Shown here: piece by piece, positions 34,772 through 46,902 of the stretch
Numbering within the stretch: the stretch's first letter is position 1
How the letters are laid out: every line of letters starts with the position of its first letter
NCBI GenBank assembly: GCA_023213395.1
Contig: CM041465.1
Coordinates: 196,113,741 to 196,177,740 of the forward strand
Length of the DNA stretch: 64,000 nucleotides
Origin: Cycas panzhihuaensis
Taxonomy: Eukaryota > Cycadophyta
Reading direction: 5' to 3'
Made by a program: the position numbers and the translations under genes
The notes under the pieces: generated by a model
What the model was told of the DNA's origin: nothing
Database searches by the model: none
Seen by the model: the letters and a program-made list of their open reading frames with translations, nothing else

Positions 34772-35801
34772 CTCTTCTTGATAGGTTTTTTCTTCTTAAT
34801 TCTTCTTGCTATGTCTTTAGTTTTTGACTAATTGGTTTAGCAAGTTGATTCATGTTGATTGATACATGTCTGTGTGGAACACTTGGTAAAATATCATGTT
34901 GATCAGGTGGGGAAACATAAAGATCTATGCCCATTTTACGTAAGGTATTGTGTTTATCTTCACGTATTTTGGCTAATTGTATTGCCTTGTTCAGGTCCTT
35001 TGGGTCTTGAATTTTAACATCAGCTTGGATCTCTATTATCAGACCATCTATATATAACTGGATAAGTCAATTAGTCAGAATATCCTCTAGCACATAGCTT
35101 AACCTCGTGAATGCTGTACTGTATTCTTCCACAGAACCAATTTGTTTTAATTTTTGTAACTCACAATAATAATCGCGATTAGATACGGTTTCAAATCGCT
35201 CAATAAATAAATGCATGAATTCTTTCTAGGTAGGTAGTTGATCTTGAAAAGAGGTTCGTTCAAGACACTGCCACCATTCACATGCTATCCCATCCATGTG
35301 CAGGGTGGCTAATAGAACTTGCTCTGTTGACTCAATTTCCATTAAGCGGAAATAGTTTTCCATTTGTTGTATCCACACTCTCGGCTCATGTGATTTTTAC
35401 TCCATATTGAAATGTTGTATAGTAATCTTTTCTAATTTTTTTTTTTGTGTTTGAATACTTTGTAAGTAGTTGAAGTATGCTTGAAAACCCACTATCTTCT
35501 ATTCTTCAGGGGTCAAATTACGATACTCATTAAGGTATTTTTTGATAGCTTCATTCTTAGCATTAATGAGAGTTGTTTGAGGACTGTAATATTTTTTAAC
35601 TGTCTAATTTCCAATATGAGATTGCTGACTCATTGCCTCATCCTCTGAATATGGAACAATCATGTCTTCTTTGCTGTTTGTAGCTATGATTGTTAATTTA
35701 TCTAAGATTTAATGTAATGTATGATTTAGGAGTGCATTGTATGTTTATACTGCTTGAGTGATCGGTTCGACGATATCTTTTTGGATGGTATTATCTGCCA
35801 T
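34772..35801 (-). pseudogene. Element E gag remnant
   Basis: Begins at an ATG (35801-35799) in the same context as gag of A and B. The core segment before the zinc knuckle is recognisable (WIQQMENYF and HMDGIACEWWQ equivalents near 35400-35260). Several stops interrupt it, many where CAG or TGG would be expected. A short tandem piece (TTTTTTCTTCTTAA) near 34758-34795 breaks the join to the knuckle. Confidence 0.75.
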
Positions 35802-36205
35802 ATCTTTAATATTTATTACTTTAATAATTGTATATGTGTGATTCCACTGACTAACCTTTGTAGTAAAAAAGATTATAACTTGTCAGATTGCTTGAAGTTG
35901 ATGTTTAATTAGGTAATTATAACCCTATTCCCAATTGATGGTATGTCTCATCCAAAATTGTACTAGAATACTTATAAGTTAATAGTAAGAATTAATTTGA
36001 CTATAAGAAAATATGGATGACAATATAAGAAATTGATACTTATAAATAAATAATAAGAGCTAAGATATTTGACCTTATTAAAGTAAACTTATGGGTACCG
36101 ATAATTGAATGTTATATTTAACTGATTAAAGGAGGTAAAGAAAAATTTAACTTAGTAATAAATTTATTTAAATGGAAGAATATTTCTATTTTGTTTCCAC
36201 TTGTT

Positions 36206-36241
<36 letters not shown>

Positions 36242-36363
36242 GATATGAATAAAATATATTATATGTGATATAATATTTAAGAGTAATAAAAGTATTTCTA
36301 ATGATATATGGTGTGTAATTAAACTGGTGACTTTTATATGCTCAATACTATATATATGGTATT

Positions 36364-36406
<43 letters not shown>

Positions 36407-36425
36407 GACTATATATATATATATA

Positions 36426-36514
<89 letters not shown>

Positions 36515-37412
36515 GACTATATATTAAAAAATGATGGAAGGCGGGTGAATATTAAGAACTTAATATTTTAAAACAGATCAAACAGACGTAGAGACGGGAC
36601 GCAGAAAGTGACAAGACATAGAGACGGGATAAGGGTTTAGTATATAATATGGCGACGACTACCAGCAGAAAGAGACGCAATGCAGAAAGAGACGACAGGG
36701 GCATGTCGTAGAGGAAGAATGTAGCTAGAGACGAAGGATGCAAATATAGACGGCAGATTGCAGAGATGTGCACGCTAGGAAATGGCAGGTTTGGAGACTT
36801 CCAGAAGATGCAGATGTCAAAGGGACATCGTAAATGTTGGAAGGACGACCCCAAAAATGAAATGTTGATCCATGGAGAGAAGACGATGGTGAAGTGAAAC
36901 ACTAGGAATGGCGGCTCTGGAAGCTTCCAGAAAGATGTAGATGCATGGAAGACATCACAAGAGTTGGTGACGAGGGGGCAAGACTAGCTGTGAAAACTGT
37001 TACTATAAATACAGTGATAAGAATGTCGCACTGTGTCAAGAATATCATGGATACAGTAACAAGAATGCAATATAACAATGAGAATGAGAAACATCAACTA
37101 GAATATCCAGTAATGAGAAAATCAATAATGAGAAAAATCCAGCAATGAGAACTATAACAATGAGAAAAATCAGACCCAAACACAACAACGAGAAATGAGA
37201 AACAATGAACTAGAGGCCAAAAATAGCGAACTAGAAAATAGTGAATAGATCATGATAGGACAAAAGGGGAGATCTACGCATAGAGAATGGAGAAATACGA
37301 TTAGATGAGCTAAGAGAAGATATACAAATGAGATGATGATTGATACGAGGAAACAGTCAGCCCAGGAATAGTTGGATTAAAATTTTAGATTACTGACAAG
37401 GTGCTCAGGACT
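35802..37412 (-). other. Element E 5' leader with long AT microsatellite
   Basis: About 1.6 kb between PBS and gag. It includes short AT runs (36211-36237), a long run (36368-36512) and a purine-rich tract on the plus strand (36570-37330) with GAGACG, GATGCA and AATGAGAA words. No gene is recognised; the open frames within the AT run are artefacts. Confidence 0.7.
36368..36512. repeat. Long (AT)n microsatellite
   Basis: About 145 bp of AT units, split by two GTTGACT-like interruptions at its ends. Length in the assembly may be unreliable. Confidence 0.9.
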
Positions 37413-37424
37413 GCTCTGATACCA
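37413..37424 (-). promoter_or_regulatory. Element E primer-binding site (initiator tRNA-Met)
   Basis: The minus strand reads TGGTATCAGAGC two bases inside LTR 3. Confidence 0.9.
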
Positions 37425-37426
37425 CT

Positions 37427-37679
37427 TGTTATGAACCTTGTTCGTAACTAGAACCTAATCACCAGTTTACCAAAAGAGCATACATGTGAGCACAAGAGTA
37501 ATTGATTTGATAAATAGTCAAAAGACTGTATTTGATTGATAAAAGTTGGATGATATCGATATTACATTTAGGACTAATTTTATATGCATATTAGGCCCCT
37601 TCAATGGAAGGTTGTGCCTATTCAATAACACCTATTTATTTAATTAATTAAACCCTTTTGCTTAAGGAGATTCATAATA
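37427..37679 (-). repeat. Element E LTR 3
   Basis: 253 bp, TGTTATGAACC to GATTCATAATA, followed by TSD AATTA (37680-37684). Confidence 0.92.
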
Positions 37680-37684
37680 AATTA

Positions 37685-37843
37685 CATTTGAAAATTCTTA
37701 TGTCCACCATTTAGGATAATACATAAATAAGTAAGCATATGCACACAACTTAATATGCTCAATTTAATAATAGACATGAGAGACTAGGGGGATTAACACC
37801 ACTTGACTTAACATTGTAATGAGTAATTAAACATCACTTCTTG
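37685..37843 (-). repeat. Element O 5' LTR, second part
   Basis: Continues the homology with the left LTR (5746-5904) after element E. Followed by ATCTT (37844-37848), which matches the left flank of element O. Confidence 0.65.
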
Positions 37844-37848
37844 ATCTT

Positions 37849-38352
37849 TAAGGATTTAAAGCCTTTAGTTACTGCATGGTAGAGTATTTAATTTCTAATT
37901 ATAGGGGTCATATAAGATAGGGGTTGAGGCATAAGTTGACCATATAATGAATAAATCACATTTACTAGAATAATATGAAATTGAAAACAATACTTAGTGA
38001 TCGATAAGGCTCAAAAATTGGGAAGCATTTGTCCTATTGGTGACAAAAGCTCAATAGATTGTTGATGTGAGATCTTAATAGTTATCAACCCATTCTTGGC
38101 TATAAATATAACATGAAAATTTAATAAACTAAACCATTTGCTGTTATAGTCTTTAGGGATGTGAAAAATTTGAACATCAATAAACTTCACTAAGAGAGAC
38201 TTAGCTAAGTTGGCAAACATGTGAAGTTGAGGAATAGGGGTTTAATATATACCATTAGTTACTAAGTCATTATAAGGGAGCTTGTGCAAAGGGTAATGTC
38301 AAAAATTATAGCACATATTACATCCTAAAAGGCACCTATAATGGTGAAATAC
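37849..38352. other. Unassigned sequence right of element O
   Basis: AT-rich; the only frame is a 69-codon one on the minus strand (38220-38011) without a recognisable domain. Confidence 0.5.
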
Positions 38353-40244
38353 TCAATTAGGTTGTTTGTAGCAAAGGGAAAAATTAATCTTATACTTGTA
38401 ATGACATGACAAATGAGAGTTTGAATAATTTAAATAACTATAGAAGGCCTAGGGTTTCCTTAACTTTGTCCATCAATATAGATGATAAATGCAATGAATA
38501 TTGCATGGCTCATAAGGGCATGTTAGAGGCCTATTAAATGGATTAGGGGATATTAGGAAATGATTAGGAGAAAGGTAGTTGGTGATAACACCTTGATTAA
38601 AATGGGCCATTCACATATAGCCAAGGATATTAAAAGGTGACAACTAAGGCAAGATTTAGTTTAGGCATGGGCTATAATAGACTAAACTAACATCAAACCT
38701 AAGACTCCTATAAGATACACTTGATTTAGTTCCAAACTACTAAGTAATAGGTTAAAGTAAAGGCATTACATAACTTATTTAGGATGCCAAGATGATTCCA
38801 TCCATAGGTAATTGAGTATATTTCTATTTTTGCTTTATAAACTTTTTATTTCAATTAAGTTTCTTGCTATGATTCTAACTAAGATTTGATCACTATAGGA
38901 TCTTTGTGAGTTATAAGCAGGATTTAAAGTTGTTTAATAGTGCATATAGTCTAGACCCAAACTACTAAACCAATAGGTAGGGATGAGGTCATCATATGGA
39001 TTGCCTTGTATGCTATGATGGTGATTTTATGGTGATGAATGCTTAATACTTGTAAAGGTTGCTATCTTATGATTGCCTTCTTTAGTTGGGTATAATTTCA
39101 ACAAAATAAGTGGATGTTCAATCTCCTAATTGACTTTGGGATATACAAGACATTAAAAACTAGTAACCTCTAGGTCACAATATTATAATTGGATAGATAA
39201 AATTAACCATACATAAGGGGAAAAGGGATGACAAGTAATAAGGAGAAAACCAAGGGTCTTCCATGCTATGGATAGGATATTAACAAGATTGAAGCTAAGT
39301 GCAAAACGAGTGTAAGACTAAGTGGAAAAAGAACTTTAGGTTACTTGAAGTAAATAAGTGGGTTTATATGTGAAGAGTTAGGAGCTAAAATGACTATGAG
39401 TTTTAGGGTTTAGGCTTAGGATGAGAATTAATAGCTATAAATAGAGCTAGATTAAAAAATGACTATATAAAAGTTCTTTTTTTAATATCTATAAGATCAA
39501 GATAGTATTAATTAACTCAAATAAATAATGGACATGAGCAAATAGGTGACAAGACTTGTAACACAACTTGAAAATAGGAAAATTAGGATCAAAATGATAG
39601 AAATAGGCTAAAAAATAAAGAGAAAGTGACAAATAGTAACAAAAAATTCTATAAGAAAAGGGAAAAGAATATTTTATTTTTACCATTTATGATTAAAAAG
39701 CCAGAGCTAATTTAAGGGAGATTTGGACACTATAAGCAAACCACGTACCTATTTCTTGAGTTGTGGAGCTAGGGGTGAGATGGATCTATTACCTACTCAC
39801 TCGATAAGTGAATGTTGCCCAACTATTTATTTTTCATAATAATTAGCTACCTAATCGATTTTCAACTTATGTTAGGTCATTTTAGTGGAAAAGAGTTAAA
39901 CATAGGGAAAATTGCTTTCAATCTTTTAGGAAATCAAAGTTGGACTATCCTCTTAGGATATACTATAAAAATTAACCATTAAAAATACTTGAAATGTAAT
40001 AATTTTAAATTTTAAAGTATTTTTTGATGTTTTATAGTATAATACTATGAAACTCTAAAGGACTTTGAAAGATTTCTAAGCTTGGCTGTGAAAATTACAA
40101 GGATGTTGTGAAATACTTTTGCGATGGCCTAAAATTTTCATGGTTCCCAAAGGAATTTCATGGAATGTTATTATAAAAGTTGGAAAATAGATAAAAAAGA
40201 AAGTTTTGGCCTTTCTAGTCATTTTTCAAAATGTTTTATGCTTT

Positions 40245-40248
<4 letters not shown>

Positions 40249-40288
<40 letters not shown>
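40249..40288. repeat. (AT)n microsatellite
   Basis: Located inside copy 1 of the 4.8-kb repeat. A shorter, interrupted version is at the same place in copy 2 (51733-51762). Confidence 0.9.
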
Positions 40289-40290
<2 letters not shown>

Positions 40291-42867
40291 AGGCTTGAGA
40301 TAATAAGAAGAGGATACTAAAGTGTTTGATAAGGTTTATGATAGAGGTAGATCATATGGTCTTGTATAGATTTGCACTATTAAGGGCCTTCTGCTCCACC
40401 CACTTAGCTACAAATATTAATCTTTGGTAGACCTAGTTAGCCACTACGTATTAATTGCTTTAGTATAGAGATTTTAAGGCTTGGGGGACTAACATGTTAG
40501 CTTATAAGATAAGAGGAGGATTTTGGTAGTGTTGTATGGAGGATATATAATGGGGATTACTCTGATGCCTCTAAATAGGACTAAGACTAAGGTGTTTCCA
40601 AGCTACTGGAAATGGACTCGAAACACATCGACTCAGGTAAGCTCAGGTATATGTTCTCGCTTCTCTTTGCTCGTGCTTGACTGAGATTACTTGGTATAGA
40701 CTACCTGATGCATGCTTGCCTGACATTTGTATGTTCGCATTATCTTCTTGCTTGATCACTCTACATGTGCTTACCATACATCTTTTAGCCTATGATGACT
40801 TACAATGGGGTGTTCTTCAGTGAATGTTACACCCCATATGGTGCACAACCACCCACTTCGTCTCCATGGCCCCTCAAGATGTCTCAGCTCGTCGTGTCCA
40901 CCCTTTTTACAACACCCTATTCATGTTGCAGTCTCTTCCAAGTCTGATTGAATCCTTGGTTAAGACCCAGTTAACTTTCTTGGCCACTTGTCCATCACCT
41001 AGGTATTCCCCCTAGGTGTTTCCAGCCTTGATTTGCCCTCTGTTTAGCTCCAAACCCTAGTTTTGGCTTAATTTTTGTTTCCAGTCTCATACCACTGTAA
41101 ACTTAGCGGTACTGCGAAGTTCTGAGTGGTACTGACTATTGAAAAGTTTTTAAAAATCACGCATAGCAGTTTACGCTTTTTCCACGGGCTAGCATGGCAC
41201 CTGCGTGTTGAACTACCACAGGATCCCCAATGTTCCTTTGGCGGTGGCGAGGGGATAAAACCAAAAGTCTTCTTCATTCTCAGGGATTCTTAGCTCATTT
41301 TTACAAGGAACTCTACAAAATCTTCCACAGAAAACTACTGGAAAATAAGGCTCACAGCTGCTGCTCTTTACTAGAGACCATTGCTATCTCTCATGCTCAG
41401 GAACAACAAGCTTAACATCTTTTATAGGTCTATAAAGTTACAAGGAGGATATTCTTCAAGGTCTCCTAAAAGAACAAGCTTCAAAGGCCACTAACTCACA
41501 TGATTTTTTCACACATCGGTCTCCTCTTGCAAACCTCCCACCAAACTTTACTGAATGCTAGTTTTTTCTTGCTGTTTCCTAGTAGATACATACTTCTTCT
41601 CCTCCCTACAAGGTACCTTACTTGTTTACTTCTTGCTTTATGCTACTTTTTACAGTTTTTCATGAATAAAGGCTTGATTTATTTACTTTCTTGATTCCTT
41701 GCTTAGTTTGTTACTAGATTTCTAGATTTGTGCATTCGAGCCTCCTATCTGATCTTGCAAGCTCGCCTTAAGGTGGCTGTGCAGAGGAGATTACACAAAG
41801 GGAATTTGAGGGAGAAAGGTAGGGCCAGTCCCCCTTGCAGACCTTCTCTCCAAGGGTCCAAACCCTTATTTCCTTTCCCCCTGCACCCATTGCCTCTCTT
41901 AGAGCTTGGCTAGAGACCTTAGAATCTACTCCCAAATCTGAACCAGCATTGGTAGCCCCTTGCCTCACTGGTTCCAACCCCAACTCGCTACTTTTGGGCA
42001 TCTCATAAGCCCCAAAATCGCTATTTGTTGGCTTGCAACTTGCAACCCATCCATTCAGATGATTTGCTACCCGTAGCACTTCGTCCTTTGGGTGCACTTG
42101 TCTACTTTCCCTTCAATTTTCTCTTTTCATTGTTTGCTGCCTCGTGTTATTCTTGCAAGTTTGTTTTCCTTCCCCGAGGCTAAGTGGAGACTTTCCATGG
42201 GTGAGTTAGCCATTCTGAGGTTACACTCTTGTTTTGGGTGTTATTTGTGGTAACTGTTTATAGAAACTTTGTTGGAAGTCATTTCATTAAATAATATGCA
42301 TATGTTTAACTTAGTTTGATTTTGTTTCTTCTAAGTTTAGATACATATACTAGATCTATTTTGTGGCCCCTCTTCCGAGAGGGAGATACTTGTCTGTTTG
42401 ATTGGTAGGATCCTGCATTTGTGGAGTCTCGTATGAAATAAACAGATTGTAGGTTAGTTCCATATTTATTGCTTTTCGTTATTTTTCATTATTTGTCATT
42501 CTCTTTTTGCATACATTGGGAAGGTAAACTAGCCCCTCTTCGGTTGTTCACGGCATCCATTGCCGATCGGTTTCACATGTGCAACAAGTAGAGTGGGAAG
42601 GAGCGAGAAGTAAAGAGACGCGTAGCGCTCCATTCAGACACCGGTTTACGTATTTTTCTTATCCTTGCATATTTTTTTTATAGTGTTGTTCTTTGTGCAC
42701 ATGCTTGCATAGTAAAAAATACATAGGAAATTAAAAAGCGAAAAAGAACATAAATTTGCTTTGCATATCTTTTATTTAGCGGCTAATCTAGTACAATTAA
42801 ATAATTCATTTCATGCTAGAACTACCCACACCTTACTCTTTTGGCCAGCCTACACCTAGACACCACG

Positions 42868-42954
42868 TTACACGTGCACCTCATCCTCGTGTTGCCTTCT
42901 CATCTCCTTGAGAAGACGCAACTTACCAGGCTCTTTCCTCCTCTTCTTGGCCAT
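42868..42954 (-). other. Short basic antisense frame, copy 1
   Basis: 28 codons from ATG 42954-42952, reading MAKKRRKE and then a Lys/Arg/Leu-rich stretch to a stop at 42870-42868. The same frame exists in copy 2. It lies about 190-270 bp from the LTR end and antisense to H. It may be chance. Confidence 0.25.
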
Positions 42955-43142
42955 CTGAGGGGTAGGAAGGCCTTGCCTTCTGTAACTACCTAGAAGTAAC
43001 CAAGCACCTCTGCGGGTCCTGAATCTGCGCTCCGACACATGGATGCCTTATGGGGTGAGTCCTTGCTGTTTAGCCCAACCTAGTCTTGCATAATCCATTC
43101 TCTTGCTAAACGTAGGGATACCACCTCACGGATAGCATTTCA

Positions 43143-44097
43143 TAAGGCTATCCTTTACTTAATGGGTTTATCGAATCACTAGTTAGGGCATAAGGTGATG
43201 GCTTATGTGATTTAGGATGTAGTAGAGATCCCACTAATATGAAGGATGGTAGTATTGGAGATCTTATTCTAAATATCTAGCAAGAAATACTATATGGGAG
43301 TATTGGATATATGGGTGACCATCATCAAAAACTATGAGAGGGATGTAAGGTATGATTAGGCTTCCATAGTAATAAGATCTATATTTGGGCAACTATCTAA
43401 TATTTAATAAAGGATAGATGTGGATTTTCCTATTATTCTTTTCTACCAAGGTAAAATTTTAATCACTTTATTAAAGATTGACTAAAGGGACTACTGAGAG
43501 AGTTAAAGGTAGATGATCCAGTAATGTATAAGAGCATAACCAAGGGGATGTAAGAGTACATACCATCACAACACTAACTTTAGATCAAAAGCTACTAGGG
43601 TGAGTTTATTATAGACCCATACATTAGAATCACTTTGGATTTTAGTGTGGAGGGGTTGGAGCTAGGATAATAGTAGAGGGAGCCAACCTAATGGGCTTCA
43701 TAAAAGTCACTACAACTAGAAGAGGGGCCAAAGGAGCCCATTAGCTAACTAAATATGAGAGTGGATTTAGGAGGTAGAGACAGTGGGGGAGAGGGCATGC
43801 AAAGAGTCCACCCATGCATTGAAGAGGGAGATTATGGGGGTGAGTATCTTTGTGAATAATCTTAATTACATTATTTTGCTTTTGATTACATTTAAATAAA
43901 CATGAATTGATGCCCTTCTAATGTTATTATAATATATGGGATGAAGTATTGATGAGTACTTGTATGAGAGAGGCCTTGGATGGAGTGTTATCATTTGTTT
44001 ATAGCCTTAGCTTAAATCTAGCATGGACTGAGAGCTACGTAATACTCCATGGTATGGAGAGGGCTTTCTAAGCACCACCTATTTAACCTAGAGATAG
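43143..44097. other. Unassigned sequence between the two long repeats
   Basis: No coding or terminal-repeat signal seen. A few purine-rich patches (near 43660-43810) are not at an LTR border, so I do not call a PPT. Confidence 0.5.
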
Positions 44098-44865
44098 TCA
44101 ATTAGGTTGTTTGTAGCAAAGGGAAAAATTAATCTTATACTTGTAATGACATGACAATGAGAGTTTGAATAATCTAAATAACTGTAGAAGGCCTAGGGTT
44201 TCCTTAACTTTGTCCATCAATATAGATGATAAATGCAATGAATATTGCATGGCTCATAAGGGCATGTTAGAGGCCTATTAAATGGATTAGGGGATATTAG
44301 GAAATGATTAGGAGAAAGGTAGTTGATGATAACACCTTGATTAAAATGGGCCATTCACATATAGCCAAGGATATTAAAAGGTGACAACTAAGGCAAGATT
44401 TAGTTTAGGCATAGGCTATAATAGACTAAACTAACATCAAACCTAAGACTCCTATAAGATACACTTGATTTAGTTCCAAACTACTAAGTAATAGGTTAAA
44501 GTAAAGGCATTACATAACTTATTTAGGATGCCAAGATGATTCCATCCATAGGTAATTGAGTATATTTCTATTTTTGCTTTATAAACTTTTTATTTCAATT
44601 AAGTTTCATGTTATGATTCTAACCAAGATTTGATCACTATAGGATCTTTGTGAGTTGTAAGCAGGATCTAAAGTTGTTTAATAGTGCATATAGTCTAGAC
44701 CCAAACTACTAAACCAATAGGTAGGGATGAGGTCATCATATGGATTGCCTTGTATGCTATGATGGTGATTTTATGGTGATGAATACTTAATACTTGTAAA
44801 GGGTGCTATCTTATGATTGCCTTCTTTAGTTAGGTATAATTTCAACAAAATAAGTGGATGTTCAA

Positions 44866-45444
44866 TGTAGTGATCTAATTCTACTTTTATAGCAATTTTC
44901 CTCAAAAATACAAGTAATAATCCACAAAAACAATAACTAGATGCTATTCAATAAGGAAAATGAACAATGAACAAGAATTACAGAATCCACAGAAGTAAAT
45001 AATAGTCTTTATTGTCAAATAATATCAAAATAGAGCAAAAGTTCAACAAAGTACCTGTCTTTCTTGAAGACGTGAGCTTCCCTCTTCGAGGCGAGGAACC
45101 CTCCAAACTGCAGCCCCCAAATGGGCGAGCTAATTGCAGCCCTAGAACCAAAAATGCGCGACAAAAGAACCTCTGATGATGTTGAAATGAGGCCACAAAT
45201 CCTCCTTAAATGGCGTGACGAAAGTAATAGAAGTCGGCCAGAGTGGGTAATATTCTTCTTAAAACTGCTCAAATAGAAGTCGGCCAGAACTTCTCCAAAA
45301 ACTGGCAGGCTAACTTGAAATGGCCATAACGTTTGATTGAGATGTCAGAATTGACTTTTGTCTAAACCGTTGGAATCCTTGTTCAGAGGCCTTCAATTTG
45401 AATGGTTACATGGCATAGTTTTAACTAGATTTTGGAATGTTACA
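44866..45444 (-). repeat. Element G 3' LTR
   Basis: 579 bp, TGTAGTGATC to GGAATGTTACA. Confidence 0.95.
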
Positions 45445-45462
45445 AATCCCTCCCCTTCAAAG
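45445..45462 (-). promoter_or_regulatory. Element G polypurine tract
   Basis: The minus strand reads CTTTGAAGGGGAGGGATT directly before the LTR. Confidence 0.85.
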
Positions 45463-45474
45463 CATGCTTTGCCC

Positions 45475-46134
45475 TCAAAGCATTGGTAAGGGCCCATTTT
45501 TCTGCATCCATTCTTCAAATTCCCACGTTGCATCTTCAAGCTCTAATGTATTCCATTTGATGAGATACTCTTTTATTATCCTAGATCGTAAATTCTTATC
45601 CCTGGTCTTCAATATCCCCTCAGGTTCCACTACCATCATTCCTTCTTCATCAAGTGTTGGTAAATTTATTTGTGGGGCTTCCTTTTCACCCAACTTTTTC
45701 TTCAAGCAAGATACGTGGAAGATATTATGGATTTTTCTTTCTAGTGGCAGTTTTAACTGATATGCCACTTCCCCTATGCGTTCCTCAATCTGATATGGTC
45801 CAAAGAATCTTGGTGAAAATTTCTGTCGATTATTTTGTTTCATCAACATCTGTTTGTAGGGTTGGAGTCTTAAGAATACCCATTCTCCTATCTCAAAACT
45901 CCATTTAGATCTCTTTCTATCTGCTTGTTGCTTCATCCTATTTTTTGCCATCTCCAAATTATTCTTTAATATTTGAATTGTTTCTTGCATCTGTTGCAAG
46001 TTTTCTTGGACTGTCTGCACTTTAGATATATTTAGCCAATTCAAGAGTGATGGAGGTTCATACCCATATAGTGCTTGAAATGGTGACATTTTAGCCGCTG
46101 CATGGTATGTGGTGTTATACCACCATTCTTCCAA
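45475..46134 (-). CDS. Integrase C-terminal domain and chromodomain of element G
   Basis: An open piece of 219 codons. It begins in the end of the integrase core (WWYNTTYHAAAKMSPFQALYGYEPP, residues about 4-28), passes through a helical linker (QADRKRSKWSFEIGEWVFL, about 110-130), the GPYQIEERIGEVAYQL region (about 150) and ends with a chromodomain-like segment EYLIKWNTLELEDATWEFEEW (about 190-210). It belongs to the same polyprotein as the piece at 46628-46263; a TGA at about 46146 and other changes separate them, so the ATG is only the first Met of this piece. The domain would help direct integration. The last codons reach almost to the PPT, as usual in chromoviruses. Confidence 0.85.
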   Translation of the reverse strand: MEEWWYNTTYHAAAKMSPFQALYGYEPPSLLNWLNISKVQTVQENLQQMQETIQILKNNLEMAKNRMKQQADRKRSKWSFEIGEWVFLRLQPYKQMLMKQNNRQKFSPRFFGPYQIEERIGEVAYQLKLPLERKIHNIFHVSCLKKKLGEKEAPQINLPTLDEEGMMVVEPEGILKTRDKNLRSRIIKEYLIKWNTLELEDATWEFEEWMQKNGPLPML

Positions 46135-46262
46135 ATGGAGCCATCAATGCCATTGTGTACATTTGCTCGATGCGAAGTTTCTTAAGTATCCTTCACACAT
46201 TTGTTAACTATTTCCGTCGGCCATCATGCGGGTGGTATCTTGTGCTCATATGTAAGCTAGTC

Positions 46263-46628
46263 TTAGTGATTTGAACAACTCCTTCCAAAAGTGACTTGTG
46301 AATTTGGGATCACAGCCGTGATTATAACCTTTGGAAAGCCATGTAGTCTGTGAATTTCTTTCATATATAATTCTACTATTTGGCTTGCTTTTGCTCCCGT
46401 TTGAGTTCCCCTGAAATGGCCGTATTTAGTTAATCTGTCTACCACTACAAAAATTGCATCTCTTCCTTCTGAACGCGGGAGACCTGTAATAAAATCCATA
46501 GAGATTTCTTCCCATTTTTTATGGGGAATGGGAAGGGGTTGTAGCAACCCGGGGGTCTTCACAGATTCAGTTTTATTCCTTTGACATGTATCACATTCTG
46601 ATACAAATTGGAGGACGTCAGATTTCAA
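46263..46628 (-). pseudogene. Integrase zinc finger end and catalytic core of element G, frameshifted
   Basis: 121 codons: CDTCQRNK (end of the HHCC zinc finger, about residues 13-20), SMDFITGLPRS with the first catalytic Asp, and DRLTKYGHF. After PKVIIT the frame is lost: a one-base deletion near 46315 removes the codon of the second catalytic Asp, and in the other frame DPKFTSHFWKELF continues. The integrase is therefore inactive. The gap between this piece and 46134 still shows readable integrase in broken frames. Confidence 0.85.
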
Positions 46629-46902
46629 CCCTTTCCAGTAAAACGAGCTTCAAAGCCTTCTATAAGTCTTATCCATCCCTGAATGTCCTGAAACCAGAGT
46701 TGAGTGAGCTTCTTGAAGTAGTGCTTCTTTTAGTTTACTTGTCTTTGGAACAAATATTTTTCCTTTCCTTAGAATTAATTCTCCTTGTTAAAGTAAATTG
46801 CCTTTGCTTTTCCTTCTCTGATCTTTTGCCTTATTCCTTGTGATATCTTGTCGTCTTCATATTCCTTTGCCAGCTCTGTTGCCCATTTTGGAGTTGCTAT
46901 TG

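Larger units (their letters stand above)
32892..37679 (-). mobile_element. Element E: three-LTR gag-protease composite
   Basis: Three LTRs of 253 bp each (32892-33144, 33676-33928, 37427-37679) lie in the same orientation, and only the outer ones carry the TSD AATTA (32887-32891, 37680-37684). The right unit (33929-37426) has leader, gag and protease but no RT or integrase, with the same deletion as element A. The left unit (33145-33675) is only 531 bp: PPT, tail and protease end, then a jump directly to the PBS. The host sequence is element O's LTR, whose two halves join cleanly when E is removed. Confidence 0.9.
5518..37843 (-). mobile_element. Element O: outer, old LTR retrotransposon holding the other insertions
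   Basis: Two direct copies of a sequence of about 388 bp lie at 5518-5904 and at 32662-32891 plus 37685-37843; the second is split by element E. The candidate flanks match (ATCTT at 5513-5517 and 37844-37848). Inside the left copy is a purine tract read on the minus strand. Inside the right copy is a degenerate initiator-Met PBS. So the copies behave as 3' and 5' LTRs of a minus-strand element. Its own internal DNA is 5905-6432, 20804-22841 and 32596-32661, about 2.6 kb in all, without recognisable genes. The LTR end is not a clean TG...CA at the inferred border, so the exact terminus is uncertain. Confidence 0.6.
38353..43142 (+). repeat. 4.8-kb long repeat, copy 1 (probable solo LTR of the element-H type)
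   Basis: Collinear with 44098-44865 plus 50601-54617. The copies are similar throughout, with mostly single-base differences. The shared sequence ends in ATTTCA (43142 and 54617); in copy 2 the PBS-like site and gag of element H follow, so the repeat is placed as that element's LTR. At the left, homology starts abruptly at TCAATTAGG without a TG terminus, and I see no 5-bp TSD around copy 1. It contains an (AT)n run at 40249-40288 and no convincing gene; the frames at 40824-42097 are not preserved in copy 2. Confidence 0.65.

Noticed and set aside
36338-36571. 77-codon plus-strand frame of alternating Tyr and Ile
   Set aside because: A translation of the (AT)n microsatellite in the leader of element E.
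39489-39686. 65-codon frame that is kept almost identically in copy 2 (50982-51170)
   Set aside because: The two repeats are so similar here that the conservation says nothing about coding. The translation is hydrophobic and low in complexity.
41728-42097. Frames on both strands in copy 1 of the 4.8-kb repeat, including a 109-codon minus-strand one
   Set aside because: The minus-strand frame is not kept in copy 2 and has no recognisable domain. I regard it as chance in a GC-richer patch of the LTR.
43650-43830. Purine-rich patches as a polypurine tract of an element ending at 44098
   Set aside because: They lie 270 bp or more from the repeat border, whereas a PPT is directly next to the LTR.
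46586-46843. Plus-strand frames opposite the pol gene of element G (also 45437-45908, 47381-47698, 48198-49010)
   Set aside because: They are shadows of the well-supported minus-strand integrase, RT and gag coding.
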